A stretch of 38,405 nucleotides of DNA from Bacillus sp. ISL-34 (GCF_018613325.1 NZ_JAGGQJ010000043.1:1-38405), one strand, 5' to 3'. Positions 7,525 to 16,648 are shown, counted from the first letter of the stretch. Notes: generated from the sequence alone by a model not told the origin. Numbers and translations: made by a program.

Positions 7525-9900
7525 CTATTTATCGAAAATTGCATTTGATAGAAGACGGAACAAGTAATCCGGGTGGTCGCGGAAACCTGCTTCTAACCCA
7601 ATAAGAGTTACATCTTTACTCTGTTCTTTTACGATTACGGCTTGGCCCTTGGCGGTTATGTTATTTTTCCAGTGACCAGCTACGAAGAAATTATCTGAAT
7701 CTGCAAGGGTCGCGACGACTTCATCATTATCCGTACCCGTGAACCATGTTGGACGATAGACAAAGCCGATATCATCCTCTCCATACCCTGCTGTTAAACC
7801 AGTTCCCTCATAATCGACTTTTACAATACCATTACTGTTGGAACCTCCTACATTAATGATGTCGTCTGTAAGACCAAGTGTCTTAGTTGCTCTAGATGCA
7901 CCAGCACCTACAGCTATATATTTGCCTCCTTCATTTAAGAAGCTTGTCACATTGTCTTTAAACGCATTAAATTGCCCGTCGGTCTGTAATCCAAATTCTT
8001 TATTAGCTTCAGATAGGTTGGTAGAAATGAGACTTTCCGTTCCACTATAGACAAAAATATCAAAAGCGTTAAGGGTATTTTTAGCCACTTCGACTGGCGT
8101 AACTTCTGTCACATCAAAACCTAGTCTATTCAAAGCGAGCTTTGTTCCTGCGTGTGATTTCTGTTTACCGATACCTCCATCCTTTAATATAGCCACTTTC
8201 AAAGACGTAATAGCCACTGCATCTGCTGGTACCTCAGCAGTTCCAACCTGTAGCCCAGATTCTTTCACCGCTGCTGATACCTGATTAGCCACTGCTTTTG
8301 CAAAAAAGTTGCCTTGTTCATCACGTACTATAGGTATTCCTTGCTTAAGCAATACATTTACTAAATTTACCGATTGGACAGAACTATTCGGAATCATAAA
8401 CGGGCCTTTACCTGAAACCGTTCCTTGACCTGTAATTCTGTTTACTTTCGTTGTATTGACTTTAATAGGTTTTTGTATGGCTACTGCCTCGAATCCCCAA
8501 AGCTCCGGTAAACTCCATGCGGAAATGTCGTACATTGCTGGGGTATCGTTCGTGATGTCTTCCCCATCCCAGAGCATCGTGTTTGCTAATCCGGCTTTCG
8601 CCTGATCCATCTCAACGAGATAAGTTCCTTTTGGATATGACACTCCATCCGCTTCAAATGCATTCACAGCTTGAACAACGTCAATATCATTATTGATCAA
8701 ATGATTTACTGCCTTATTCGTAACAGTCGGATCCATAGGGTCTAGTGGAAGTATATAGGTTTTTGGAAATAACCCTTCCTTATGAAAAGGATGGTCAAAG
8801 TTAATTCCTCTTTTAAAAATTTCAATTTGATCAGTAATCATGGATTGCTTGTTAGCTGTTGCAAATTTCAGCGCCCCCATAATCGAATTATACATCCATC
8901 GTACGCCATCCCAATCATTTGTTGGAGCTTCTAATGTATGACCGTAAGCACCATGGTACATCGCATACATTGGTGTGAAAATTGGTGGGTAATCATCCCA
9001 GCCGGAGGAATCATCGCGCAGCGGAATATAGGTACCTTTCATGTTTTGATACAAGGATCCTGAATAGTTCTCATGATCCTTCATTATTTCCGCTTCCATC
9101 GCTTCTGCCTGTTTATAGGCCCATTTTCCGTATAAGTCATACTCGTAATTAGGGTTATGCGGTGGCGTACAAGGCTCAATTAACCCCTGCAGATTTGGCT
9201 GATAATTCTTCACATAACCATGAGTATCAAGGAACACCATCGGGTTCCATTCTTTAATGAGCTCAACCATCTCTTTTGTTTCTGGCTGCGACTGGGTGAT
9301 AAAGTCACGATTTATGTCAATTCCTTCGCCATTAAAGCGGGTGGCATCAATTCGCCCATCAGGGTTTTGTACGACATTGAATATAAGTATATTATTCTCT
9401 AAAACGTCTTTGGTTGTTGCATCATTTTGGGTAGCAAAACGTTCAATTAATTGAAGGATTGCATCGCTTCCGACAAATTCAGTCCCATGAATAGAACCAT
9501 TAATCATGATTGGAACTTTAAAGTCAGGATTATTGGCAACCCATTCTTGAGCTTTGCCTGGATTCTTAAACATTTGCTTTCTAAGTGCCTTTACTTTTCC
9601 GAACTTCCCTTGCGTTGTTGGGTCAGCAATCGTGACAACGTAGAGTGGGTTTCCATCAGCTGATGTTCCACGGACTTCAACTTTCGTACGGTTTGAAAGT
9701 TTTTCAATCTCTTTTAATTTGGAACCAATTTGTGAGAATTTCACAAAGTCATAGTTTTCGCTATTAAACTTGCTTCCGTCCTGTTCCTCATATGTATTCA
9801 CATTTGTCCATTGAGGTTTCTCAGCATGTCCAGAACTCCACGGAATTACTGTTAGTAAACTCACAGCCATCAGGCCAGAAAATGCTTTTTTCTTTTTCAT
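7525..9900 (-). CDS. secreted M14 family zinc carboxypeptidase
   Basis: 790-residue exported peptidase. Residues 1-26 form a Sec signal peptide (MKKKK, hydrophobic core, GHAEK cleavage region). The M14 catalytic domain has the zinc ligands H138 and E141 (SIHGTEFVG), N197-R198 substrate-binding pair (DINRDF), third ligand H227 (DTHGY) and the general-base Glu at about 324 (HTLEAPTND). About 400 residues follow, including a Rossmann-like or glutaminase-like segment (IFVYSGTESLIS, GGKYIAVGAGAS) that may gate or bind substrate. Start at 9900 is fixed by GGAGG upstream. Monocistronic, minus strand. A cre-like site lies upstream. It probably trims extracellular peptides for nutrition; a peptide transporter follows nearby. 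Confidence 0.88.
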   Translation of the reverse strand: MKKKKAFSGLMAVSLLTVIPWSSGHAEKPQWTNVNTYEEQDGSKFNSENYDFVKFSQIGSKLKEIEKLSNRTKVEVRGTSADGNPLYVVTIADPTTQGKFGKVKALRKQMFKNPGKAQEWVANNPDFKVPIMINGSIHGTEFVGSDAILQLIERFATQNDATTKDVLENNILIFNVVQNPDGRIDATRFNGEGIDINRDFITQSQPETKEMVELIKEWNPMVFLDTHGYVKNYQPNLQGLIEPCTPPHNPNYEYDLYGKWAYKQAEAMEAEIMKDHENYSGSLYQNMKGTYIPLRDDSSGWDDYPPIFTPMYAMYHGAYGHTLEAPTNDWDGVRWMYNSIMGALKFATANKQSMITDQIEIFKRGINFDHPFHKEGLFPKTYILPLDPMDPTVTNKAVNHLINNDIDVVQAVNAFEADGVSYPKGTYLVEMDQAKAGLANTMLWDGEDITNDTPAMYDISAWSLPELWGFEAVAIQKPIKVNTTKVNRITGQGTVSGKGPFMIPNSSVQSVNLVNVLLKQGIPIVRDEQGNFFAKAVANQVSAAVKESGLQVGTAEVPADAVAITSLKVAILKDGGIGKQKSHAGTKLALNRLGFDVTEVTPVEVAKNTLNAFDIFVYSGTESLISTNLSEANKEFGLQTDGQFNAFKDNVTSFLNEGGKYIAVGAGASRATKTLGLTDDIINVGGSNSNGIVKVDYEGTGLTAGYGEDDIGFVYRPTWFTGTDNDEVVATLADSDNFFVAGHWKNNITAKGQAVIVKEQSKDVTLIGLEAGFRDHPDYLFRLLSNAIFDK

Positions 9901-9992
9901 CCTAAAACCTCCAGTATGTATAATATTAATTAATACATAGTTTATTTGAATACAACACGAAATGACTGGCAAATAGGCTGAACAAACTCCAT

Positions 9993-10006
9993 TGAAAGCG
10001 CTTTAA
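9993..10006. promoter_or_regulatory. cre-like site upstream of the M14 gene
   Basis: TGAAAGCGCTTTAA matches the cre consensus at 13 of 14 positions. It lies about 95 bp upstream of the carboxypeptidase start, so CcpA control is plausible. Confidence 0.45.
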
Positions 10007-10044
10007 TTCCATAACATTAATCAAACCACATCGTTAAAATATTC

Positions 10045-10218
10045 TTATAAAATTTGATAAGCTCCCCCAGCAAGTAATGCTACATAAAGTTGACCTTCCG
10101 AAACTAGTGTTGCAATAGGAGCGAATCCCAATAAAATAAACATTGAACGACTTTGTGGAAACGCAATATCTAAACCCGCATTCCCAGCCGCTACTGTAGC
10201 TGCTTTAATTCCTTTCTA
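10045..10218 (-). pseudogene. unidentified membrane-protein remnant
   Basis: Minus-strand frame of about 56 codons with protein-like composition: ATVAAGNAGLDIAFPQSRSM followed by FILLGFAPIATLVSEG and a hydrophobic end, TAA at 10045. The frame is interrupted upstream by a TAG at 10216-10218; beyond it the same frame runs back to an ATG near 10280 next to a strong GGAGGTG (10296-10303). It may be a short gene broken by a nonsense mutation. I do not recognise the family. The gap from 10291 to 10580 shows nothing else. Confidence 0.35.
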
Positions 10219-10581
10219 GACTAATAAATTTCTCCTTTTCTGCATCCTGCTAATATTTCGTCTATAAGAATAAATTTCCATACATGTTTAAGAGTATCAC
10301 CTCCTTATTAAGAAATAGTAACCCAAACTTAGATAACTGCTTTATAATATTATACACTCATTTTTGTGTTGATTAAGAATTTTCAGTTAATTGAAACTGA
10401 ATTTTTATCCTATTTTCATCACTTTAGAAGCATTAGTATTTATAAATAATTTACAAGCAAGTTGGATGGATTTCCTGCACCGAAACCGGTTATCCATGGG
10501 GTATATCGTTCCTTTCTGGTTTGGGTCGTTGTGGAGACTCCTCTTACACCAGTTTGGACCGATTCTATTATTTTTCACACT

Positions 10582-10630
10582 AAAAAAAAGCTCGACCCAA
10601 ATAGCACATTATATGCCTTTTGGGTCAGCT
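10582..10630 (-). terminator. terminator of the peptide transporter gene
   Basis: On the minus strand AGCTGACCCAAA pairs with TTTGGGTCGAGCT around an 18-nt loop and is followed by a run of eight T. It begins just past the stop of the transporter gene. Confidence 0.8.
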
Positions 10631-10635
10631 CCTTA

Positions 10636-11967
10636 TTATTTCATCAGCTTTGCTACCCGCTTCGAAAGAAGCAATAATACAATACCTAAACCAATCGTTA
10701 CAAAACCAATTACACTGAAGATTTCCAGGTAACCTAAAGACTGCGTATATGCAGCTAATTGGCCGGCTACCATATTAGCTACCGCGGAACTTGCCAGCCA
10801 TACTCCCATTAGAAGAGAGGCAAGCTTGATTGGAGCAATTTTACTTACCATTGATAAACCAACTGGTGAAATCATTAATTCGGCTAATGTATGAAGGAAA
10901 TACGTTACAATCATGAACAGGATGTTTACTTTAAGCGCTGTATCGTTTCCTGTATACATAACAGCAGGAAGCAGTACTAAGAAACCTAAACCAACAGTGA
11001 CTAAACCAAGAGCCATCTTCGTTGGAGTTTTTAAGTCACCGCGTTTTGAGCTGCCAAGCTTGTACCATAAAGCAGACATAATTGGCGCTAAAATCACGAT
11101 GAATAAAGGGTTCAATGATTGGAACCAGGCAGTTGGAACCTCAAAACCAAATACATTCCGATCAATTTGGTCATTGGCATACAATGTCAATGAACTTCCT
11201 GCCTGCTCGAAAGCGGCCCAGAACGCAATAACGAAGACTGCCAAAATCACGATAGCCGCTGTACGTTTTTGTTCTCTTTTCGTTAACGGTGCAGCTGATT
11301 TTTGACCATCTGTAACTTCCGGTTTGCCAGTAGGTTCTTTACCGATATCACCTAAATAGCGATTGCCTAATAAGTTGAAAACTAACTGCCCTACAATCAT
11401 GCCAATTGCTGCTGTCAAGAACCCATATTTATAGCTCATAAGCCCAACTACTAATGGTGCAAAGAAAGCCCCAACGTTAATACCCATATAGAAGATGGTG
11501 AAAGCTCCATCACGACGCGGATCGTTGTCTTCATAAAGATCACCAACAATTGTCGAGATGTTTGGCTTGAAGAAACCATTACCGATAATCAATAAACCAA
11601 GACCAATGTAAAGCGCTGTCAAACTCTGACTTGAGAATAGCGAAAAGTTACCAAGCGCCATTAAAATACCGCCAATCGTGATCGCCAATCTTCTGCCTAT
11701 GAAACGGTCAGTTAAGTATCCGCCAATCATTGGCGTAATATAGACTGCACCAGTAAAGAATCCGTATATGGCCATAGCCGTAGATTTGTCGACTCCAAGC
11801 CCGCCATTTACAACAGTTGCTGTTAAGTAAAGAACAAGAATTGCTCTCATTCCGTAATAGCTGAAGCGCTCCCATGCCTCTGTAGCGAACAGCATATACA
11901 GTCCTGGAGGATGCTTTTTCCTGGGCTGGTTTGGCTGCTGAACATCATTTTTTAATATTGCTTGCAT
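10636..11967 (-). CDS. dtpT: di-/tripeptide:proton symporter, POT family (DtpT-like)
   Basis: 443-residue MFS-fold transporter importing di- and tripeptides with protons. The POT hallmark EAWERFSYYGM (about residues 31-41) provides the ExxERFxYY motif of helix 1. The second POT motif reads FTIFYMGINVGAFFAPLVVG in helix 5. About 12-14 membrane spans, with a cytoplasmic loop around residues 210-230. Slightly shorter than the usual 450-500. ATG at 11967 has GGGGGA upstream. Single gene with its own terminator and an upstream cre site. Adjacency to a secreted carboxypeptidase and a two-component system suggests a peptide-utilisation neighbourhood, but co-regulation is inference. Confidence 0.88.
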   Translation of the reverse strand: MQAILKNDVQQPNQPRKKHPPGLYMLFATEAWERFSYYGMRAILVLYLTATVVNGGLGVDKSTAMAIYGFFTGAVYITPMIGGYLTDRFIGRRLAITIGGILMALGNFSLFSSQSLTALYIGLGLLIIGNGFFKPNISTIVGDLYEDNDPRRDGAFTIFYMGINVGAFFAPLVVGLMSYKYGFLTAAIGMIVGQLVFNLLGNRYLGDIGKEPTGKPEVTDGQKSAAPLTKREQKRTAAIVILAVFVIAFWAAFEQAGSSLTLYANDQIDRNVFGFEVPTAWFQSLNPLFIVILAPIMSALWYKLGSSKRGDLKTPTKMALGLVTVGLGFLVLLPAVMYTGNDTALKVNILFMIVTYFLHTLAELMISPVGLSMVSKIAPIKLASLLMGVWLASSAVANMVAGQLAAYTQSLGYLEIFSVIGFVTIGLGIVLLLLSKRVAKLMK

Positions 11968-12125
11968 AATAAAGTCCCCCTAAATATGGTTAAATATTAA
12001 ACCATCCACCAATCGTTTACATTCACAAAATAATTGCATGGTTTTTATTTTAATAGACAAATTATTGATTCGTTCCACCTACGCCTAATACGATGATGGC
12101 CACACATGACTTCCAACCTATAATT

Positions 12126-12139
12126 AGTAAGCGTTTACA
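12126..12139. promoter_or_regulatory. cre site upstream of dtpT
   Basis: Minus strand TGTAAACGCTTACT matches the cre consensus at 13 of 14 positions, about 160 bp before the dtpT start. A weaker look-alike (ACCAATCGTTTACA) lies at 12008-12021. The 11968-12297 gap is otherwise AT-rich with no gene. Confidence 0.55.
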
Positions 12140-12297
12140 TTTTTTTATCTTGACTCTGATGCAAAAAGAATCAGATAGCAAAATCTAAATGAACAACTTA
12201 TCAATTCATTCATTTTATTCATGAAAACATTTGAATTTCAAAGAATATTTAGTGTTGTAAAATAATTTTATATTATCAGAAAATATAAAAATACAGA

Positions 12298-12342
12298 AAA
12301 AAAAGAAAAAAAGTCTTGCTGCATTAGCGGTCTGTGCAGCAA
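12298..12342 (-). terminator. second terminator after the two-component operon
   Basis: TTGCTGCA/TGCAGCAA 8-bp stem (12316-12323 and 12335-12342) followed on the minus strand by a long T-rich tract. It backs up the terminator at 12362-12393. Confidence 0.65.
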
Positions 12343-12361
12343 CGGAGACCCCCATTATAAT

Positions 12362-12393
12362 AAAAAACTGCCTTGTATTAAGGCAGTTTTTTA
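12362..12393 (-). terminator. terminator of the two-component operon
   Basis: AAAAAACTGCCTT pairs with AAGGCAGTTTTTT around GTATT. T-runs on both strands; it overlaps the stop codon of the response-regulator gene on the minus strand. Confidence 0.85.
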
Positions 12394-13026
12394 TTCAACA
12401 ATCCATTGATATAAATTTTTCGGTCTTCCTATTTTTTGATAACTCACAATAATTTCTACTTTTCCTTCATCAAGTAAATGCATAATATAGCGATAGACGG
12501 TCGGATAAGCCAAACCAACTTCTTTAGAAATTGTATCAACAGAAAAAGGTTCACGATTAGAATGTAGAAAATCACTAACGTGACAAAGTGTTCTCTTACT
12601 AATTCCCTTTGTTACAAATACATCCTTTTCTTCACTGGATTTTTGCTGCGGAGCTGATTGAGTTAATTTTGCAAGGCGAGCATGCAGTTGAATTCTTGAA
12701 ATCATATCAGGCGCTTTTACAGGCTTTAATGCAAAATCCGTTGCGCCTGCTTCAAGAAAGCGATCAGCAATTTCCTGTCGTTCATCGACTGTTAATACAA
12801 GAATCGGAACATCAGCATTAAGTTTACGAAGCTCACCCACTGTTTTTATTCCGTCCATTTCCGGCATATGATAATCAACTAAAACAACATCTGCTCCTTT
12901 TTCTGCAAACACATTTAACCCTTCTTTTCCGTTGTTAGCCGTATCTACATTCCAGCCGGCAAATTCACAAATTTCACTTAGCATATATTGAATTGATGCA
13001 TCATCATCAATGACTAAAATGTTCAT
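12391..13026 (-). CDS. response regulator (REC plus winged-helix domain)
   Basis: 211-residue transcription factor. The receiver domain (1-118) has the acidic pocket D7-D9, phospho-acceptor D51 (LVDYHMPEMDG), T79 and K101. The C-terminal region (about 140-211) is a winged helix with SVDTISKEVGLAYPTVYRYI as its HTH and a finish KIGRPKNLYQW that resembles the DpiA/CitT/DctR class of regulators. It overlaps the upstream kinase gene by 4 nt (ATGA), so the two are a co-translated pair. Target genes are not evident; the neighbouring peptide transporter is a candidate. Confidence 0.87.
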   Translation of the reverse strand: MNILVIDDDASIQYMLSEICEFAGWNVDTANNGKEGLNVFAEKGADVVLVDYHMPEMDGIKTVGELRKLNADVPILVLTVDERQEIADRFLEAGATDFALKPVKAPDMISRIQLHARLAKLTQSAPQQKSSEEKDVFVTKGISKRTLCHVSDFLHSNREPFSVDTISKEVGLAYPTVYRYIMHLLDEGKVEIIVSYQKIGRPKNLYQWIVE

Positions 13027-14369
13027 CTTGACACACTCCTCTCAGCTAGTTTAATCCAAATTATTGTCCCGTGTCCAAGCTTGCTGTCAATTTCTAAAGA
13101 TGCACCATGTCCTTTAGCAACTTGTCGTACGAAAGCTAATCCCATCCCTGGATGCGATTTCGTACTGAACCCAGCTTTCCATATCTTCTCCTGCTCTTTA
13201 GGTGAAATCCCTTTCCCATTATCTGATACGCCCAACCAAAGTTCATTTTCATAGGTTTTTACCTTAAGCAAAATCTGGCCATCTTCTATTCCATTCACTG
13301 CATCGTAAGCATTGTCAATTAAATTCACTAATGCCCTTGTCATTCGGATTTTATTAATTAATATTTTAATTTCAGGATCTGTTTGAAAGTCTACTTTCAG
13401 ATTAAGATTTGTCCCGCTCAGTCTGCTTGCTTCGACGTATTCAACTAAATCTTTTATACGGCACCAATGTTTTTTATCATCATATAAAATCTCGGAAATC
13501 ATGTCGCTAACGGAATGAATCGATGATGAAATCTTTTGACAATATTCTTTAATTTTAGAATCGTCCACTTTCAAACTAATTAAAGAATTTAGCCCCTCAA
13601 TTGCTGTGAGAGGTGTTTTTAAATCATGGACCAGATATAGTGCTTCTCGTCCTGATCTTGACTGCATTGCTTCTAACTGCGCATAATGAAGCTCTTGCTT
13701 TATCCGCCACTTTTGTTCAGCTAATGAAAAATACACAGCTAAAATAACAGCATTAATAACAAAAATTAAACACAAAGTTAAACTGTACAATGTTAAAGAT
13801 TGCTCAAAACCAATTTGAACCGCTATATCTTTTAATTCCTTTGAAATCGATCCTTGGCCAAATCCATATTTAGATAAAGAAGGAATCTCATTCAGCCATT
13901 CAATCCCAAAAATTAATTGAGAACAAATAATCGTTTTAATAATTGGCTTTAGCCTATCCTTTTCAAAGGCTTGCAATAATAAGATTGCTAACAACAATAA
14001 CAACGCATATGCGCTAAATGAGTATATTAAAGAATAATAAGCATTTATCACGATATAGTCGAGAGGAATAACAATAAGAGGAATGATGATTTTTAACCAT
14101 GGACGGTTTAAACGAGCACCTATTTCGTCTCCCAACAGCAGTGCACCAATATAATGAAACAAAGCTAAAATTGTATTTAAAGACACTAACAAAAAAACGG
14201 CAAGCATTAATTTATTTCCTGTTTCTTCACCTTCTCTTAATGAAATAAGCAAATCAGTCAGGCCAATTTCGTCAGGACCCAACCACGATAGTAAGAATAC
14301 CCCGAATAAAATTACTCCAATTTTCATCCATATTGTCCAAGACTTCATAAGACTAGCTATCATAATCAT
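13023..14369 (-). CDS. sensor histidine kinase with multi-span membrane sensor
   Basis: About 448 residues. The N-terminal 215 residues contain six or so membrane helices and no extracellular PAS/Cache domain, so it probably senses a membrane signal. The kinase core carries H248 in LYLVHDLKTPLTAIEG (H-box), NLIDNAYDAV (N-box), DNGKGIS (G1), KAGFSTK (F-box) and GMGLAF (G2). Start could be 14369 or the next ATG at 14363, which is better spaced from AAAGGTG. Although the partner regulator resembles citrate/dicarboxylate types, this kinase lacks their sensor architecture. Confidence 0.85.
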   Translation of the reverse strand: MIMIASLMKSWTIWMKIGVILFGVFLLSWLGPDEIGLTDLLISLREGEETGNKLMLAVFLLVSLNTILALFHYIGALLLGDEIGARLNRPWLKIIIPLIVIPLDYIVINAYYSLIYSFSAYALLLLLAILLLQAFEKDRLKPIIKTIICSQLIFGIEWLNEIPSLSKYGFGQGSISKELKDIAVQIGFEQSLTLYSLTLCLIFVINAVILAVYFSLAEQKWRIKQELHYAQLEAMQSRSGREALYLVHDLKTPLTAIEGLNSLISLKVDDSKIKEYCQKISSSIHSVSDMISEILYDDKKHWCRIKDLVEYVEASRLSGTNLNLKVDFQTDPEIKILINKIRMTRALVNLIDNAYDAVNGIEDGQILLKVKTYENELWLGVSDNGKGISPKEQEKIWKAGFSTKSHPGMGLAFVRQVAKGHGASLEIDSKLGHGTIIWIKLAERSVSR

Positions 14370-14824
14370 TTCACCTTTAATAGATTAATTGTTTATAGAA
14401 TAGAGTGACACAATTCTTTCATTTCGTATTTATTTAAATTTATGTATACCCTTCCAAAATCTCATTATACGAAATTCCTCGTCATTATGAAAATGATAAA
14501 AAAATGGGTTCTAATGCTCGAACATCTTGCAAGTAATCTTGACTTTATGGAAATAACAGAGGAACGAGGCTTATACATACCTCACACAACCATTATGTTT
14601 GGGTCCATCAATATGTTCCTGAGTTGGATAGGAGAGTCCGGAAAGTGAGTCCGTTCTTTGGCAGGGTTCTATTAGTGTAAAAAAAACTGCCTGCAATACG
14701 TTTACAACGTCTTCTTAAGAATTCACCGCATAACAAGAAATTTACGTTGCATCTATTCAGGCAAAGGCCTCCCACAGTAAAGATATTCACATGTTAGGTG
14801 AGCACTCATGACTGAATCCTCGTT
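14370..14824. other. intergenic region with no supported gene
   Basis: 455 bp between the kinase gene promoter side and the first att-like repeat. Only short frames without family signatures are present. It contains a GTGAGCACTCATGA motif at about 14796 that may be the right-end arm of a further, now lost, element, because the att copy at 14825-14875 has the integrase-side flank seen in the other copies. Confidence 0.4.
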
Positions 14825-14875
14825 AAAAACCCCTATATTAAGGGATTTAAGCGATGATTACATCATGCCGCCCAT
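14825..14875. repeat. attachment-site repeat, copy 1 (distal end of element B)
   Basis: The 19-bp core ATTACATCATGCCGCCCAT (14857-14875) equals the 3' end of groEL, including its stop codon, in plus-strand sense. AAAAACCCCTATAT (14825-14838) precedes it, as in the two other copies. With copy 2 identity extends to 25 bp (GCGATG plus core). It marks the left boundary of the accreted region. Confidence 0.85.
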
Positions 14876-14994
14876 CTAAGAGTGCTTTTTATATCTCTGG
14901 ATGGGATGGTAAAACTCTCTATTTATTGGATTTAGTACATTATGAATTGAATACGCTTGAATATAAAATCAAAAAAGGTTATCAAAAAAGTTAG
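14876..14994 (+). pseudogene. 3' remnant of an unidentified gene at the left end of element B
   Basis: An open frame without start begins at the element boundary and ends at TAG 14992-14994; it reads SAFYISGWDGKTLYLLDLVH and continues for some 20 more residues, ending KKGYQKS. The composition is protein-like but I recognise no family. The start is lost, presumably by deletion up to the att site. Confidence 0.35.
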
Positions 14995-14999
14995 CAATG
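14977..14999. repeat. subterminal repeat, left end of element B
   Basis: GGTTATCAAAAAAGTTAGCA: two GTTA(T/G)CA units in direct orientation. The same paired motif, GTTAGCAAAAGGTTAGCA, lies at the right end of element B (23192-23209). Interpreted as integrase arm-type binding sites. Confidence 0.5.
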
Positions 15000-15011
15000 T
15001 GAGGGGATTTA

Positions 15012-15452
15012 ATGAAGAAACCATTCATGCTTATTAGCATTATGTTTGTAGTTGCATTGCTTGGCTACACGAAGAACGACATTAGAGGAAATGGACAAGT
15101 TATCACACCGGATATTAATGAAATTCGAGAATTTATAGAAGAAAAGAAGACTGGATTATTATATATAAAGTCTCCTTATCAAAGTAGGGAAACAGAAGAA
15201 GCGTACTATTTAGGGGCGCTAGAATCCATTGCTAAAAAAGAAAAACTAGACATCTATCTATTTGATGCAAGCCAATATAATGACGACCATACAAAACTTG
15301 GGCTAATGCAACATTCAAGAACCTTAGCCTTTTATCAAGAGGGTGAAATAAAGACTGAACTAGACTGAACTAACTTCTCAGACCTTCCAAAAGAACAAAC
15401 TCCCGCTTCCATCCAAACCTTTATAGAGAGCTTAAGAAATAAACACTATTAA
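15012..15452 (+). pseudogene. thioredoxin-like secreted/lipoprotein of the conjugation module, interrupted by a stop
   Basis: Good AGGGGATTT-type binding site and an N-terminal signal (MKKPFMLISIMFVVALLGY). The body (TGLLYIKSPYQSRETEEAYY, LDIYLFDAS) resembles thioredoxin-like proteins found near conjugation genes of Gram-positive elements. A TGA at 15366-15368 interrupts the frame next to a short duplication (ACTGAACTAG ACTGAACTA). Beyond it the same frame continues NFSDLPKEQTPASIQTFIES to TAA at 15450-15452, so the full protein would have had about 146 residues. The usual lipobox Cys seems to be Tyr here (LLGY). Function inferred weakly. Confidence 0.5.
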
Positions 15453-15476
15453 CATATCCACGAAGGAGGAAATAAA

Positions 15477-16245
15477 ATGGATGAAGAAGTTGTAAGGATA
15501 CTCGAAAAATTCTCTGTCTTTTTGGAGATTGCCAATCCAATCAACTATTCCTTCCGTCTAATTGGTTGGACAATAATTAATGGTCTAGCTTGGCTAGTTG
15601 ATGCTTTAGCTAATATCACAGACACCATATTGGGTCTTAAATCTTTTTTTAACCATAGCGACATTAACGATTTTATTCATATGCTGCTCCCCTTATCGGC
15701 TATCATAATGGGGTTCTCTCTCCTTTACACTGGTTACAGATTAATCTTTCAAAAGAAGATAGATCGAGAAGCGATTGCCATTAACATCTTTCTTCTTATG
15801 TTTTTGTTCGCTTTATTGAGTGAAGGTATGGATAAAGCGAACAAGTTTACGGATGAAGCCGCAGATGCACTTAATATAACTGGTGACAGTTCAATGAGTC
15901 ACCAAATCATTAAAGACAATCTAAACTGATCTTGCACAATTTGATGCAACAGGATGGCAAACACTTCATCTAAAGCACCCCAATCAGATTCCTGAACACC
16001 GAATACAGAAGATCGATATTACACAAACAATAGACAGTGACGTTACCTTCTCTAATGATGATCAACAAATATCTGAGATAGGACGTGAAGTTTTCGATAG
16101 TCGATTGGAATATGATGATGTAGGTAACCTACAAAAAGTTGATTTAGACAATGACTGGTTTACTGTATTGGATGAAAAATACTATAGGTGGAGTTCGAAA
16201 CTCTGGACAATCATCGTAACCCTAGGAGAATATCCGGTATTGTAG
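15477..16245 (+). pseudogene. VirB6/TrbL-like conjugation channel protein, frameshifted and truncated
   Basis: AAGGAGG precedes the ATG. The first 150 codons encode a membrane protein: NITDTILGLKSFF, then PLSAIIMGFSLLYTGYRLIF and a further hydrophobic span, an arrangement typical of the N-terminus of VirB6-like (TrsL/CD3337-type) mating-channel subunits. An extra T near 15926 breaks the frame at a TGA. The next frame continues NDLAQFDATGWQTLHLKH through a soluble loop to a stretch WSSKLWTIIVTLGEYPV and stops at 16243-16245. Immediately after are GGAGG and an ATG, the start of a following gene that was lost when the intron remnant joined. Family assignment is moderate. Confidence 0.55.
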
Positions 16246-16261
16246 GAGGAATTTTATGTTA

Positions 16262-16598
16262 GCTGACTTCTGATGGTTCAGCTACTTATCACTAAGCAGG
16301 TTATGAAGAGTACTTCACGTTTCCATCAGACCTCCCCGGGTATGGATGCACACTTTCTCTCCATGTCCCCCAGCATTTACTCTCTATCACTTCGGCAGTA
16401 CAAGCTTTGTTTTGTTAGGCAAACTTACTCAATGATAGCTAGCCTTGTATGCAGTTTGTGTTCCTTGGGGCGGAGATTTGCCTCCGACTTCCTTCAGATT
16501 CCGCGTTGCCACGGACACCCTTGTCTTTGGCTAACCCCTACTACTGCCTTCGAGGCTCGGGACTTCCACCCTATAGCTTACACCCATGCCGGGCGCAC
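16262..16598 (-). mobile_element. group II intron, 5' fragment only
   Basis: The minus strand from 16598 begins GTGCGCCCGGCATGGGTG, the conserved 5' end of bacterial group II introns. Familiar domain I blocks follow: AAGGCAGTAGTAGGGGTTAG, AAGGGTGTCCGTGG, CGCGGAATCTGAAGGAAG, and later GGGGAGGTCTGATGG closed by CCATCAGAAGTCAGC. The homology stops at about 16262, where the intron-encoded reverse transcriptase would begin. The maturase and domains V/VI are absent, so it cannot splice or move. It lies antisense to the conjugation genes. Confidence 0.88.
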
Positions 16599-16648
16599 CT
16601 AATAGAGTCCATGATTGATAGGACTTTATTTTCAGAAGGTACATAACG

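Noticed and set aside
14608..14790. 60-codon minus-strand frame in the gap before the att repeat
   Set aside because: Some protein-like words, but no start site and no recognisable family; left as unexplained intergenic DNA.
16273..16646. Plus-strand frames of 109 and 65 codons across the intron stump
   Set aside because: The DNA is group II intron ribozyme sequence read on the wrong strand; no protein meaning.
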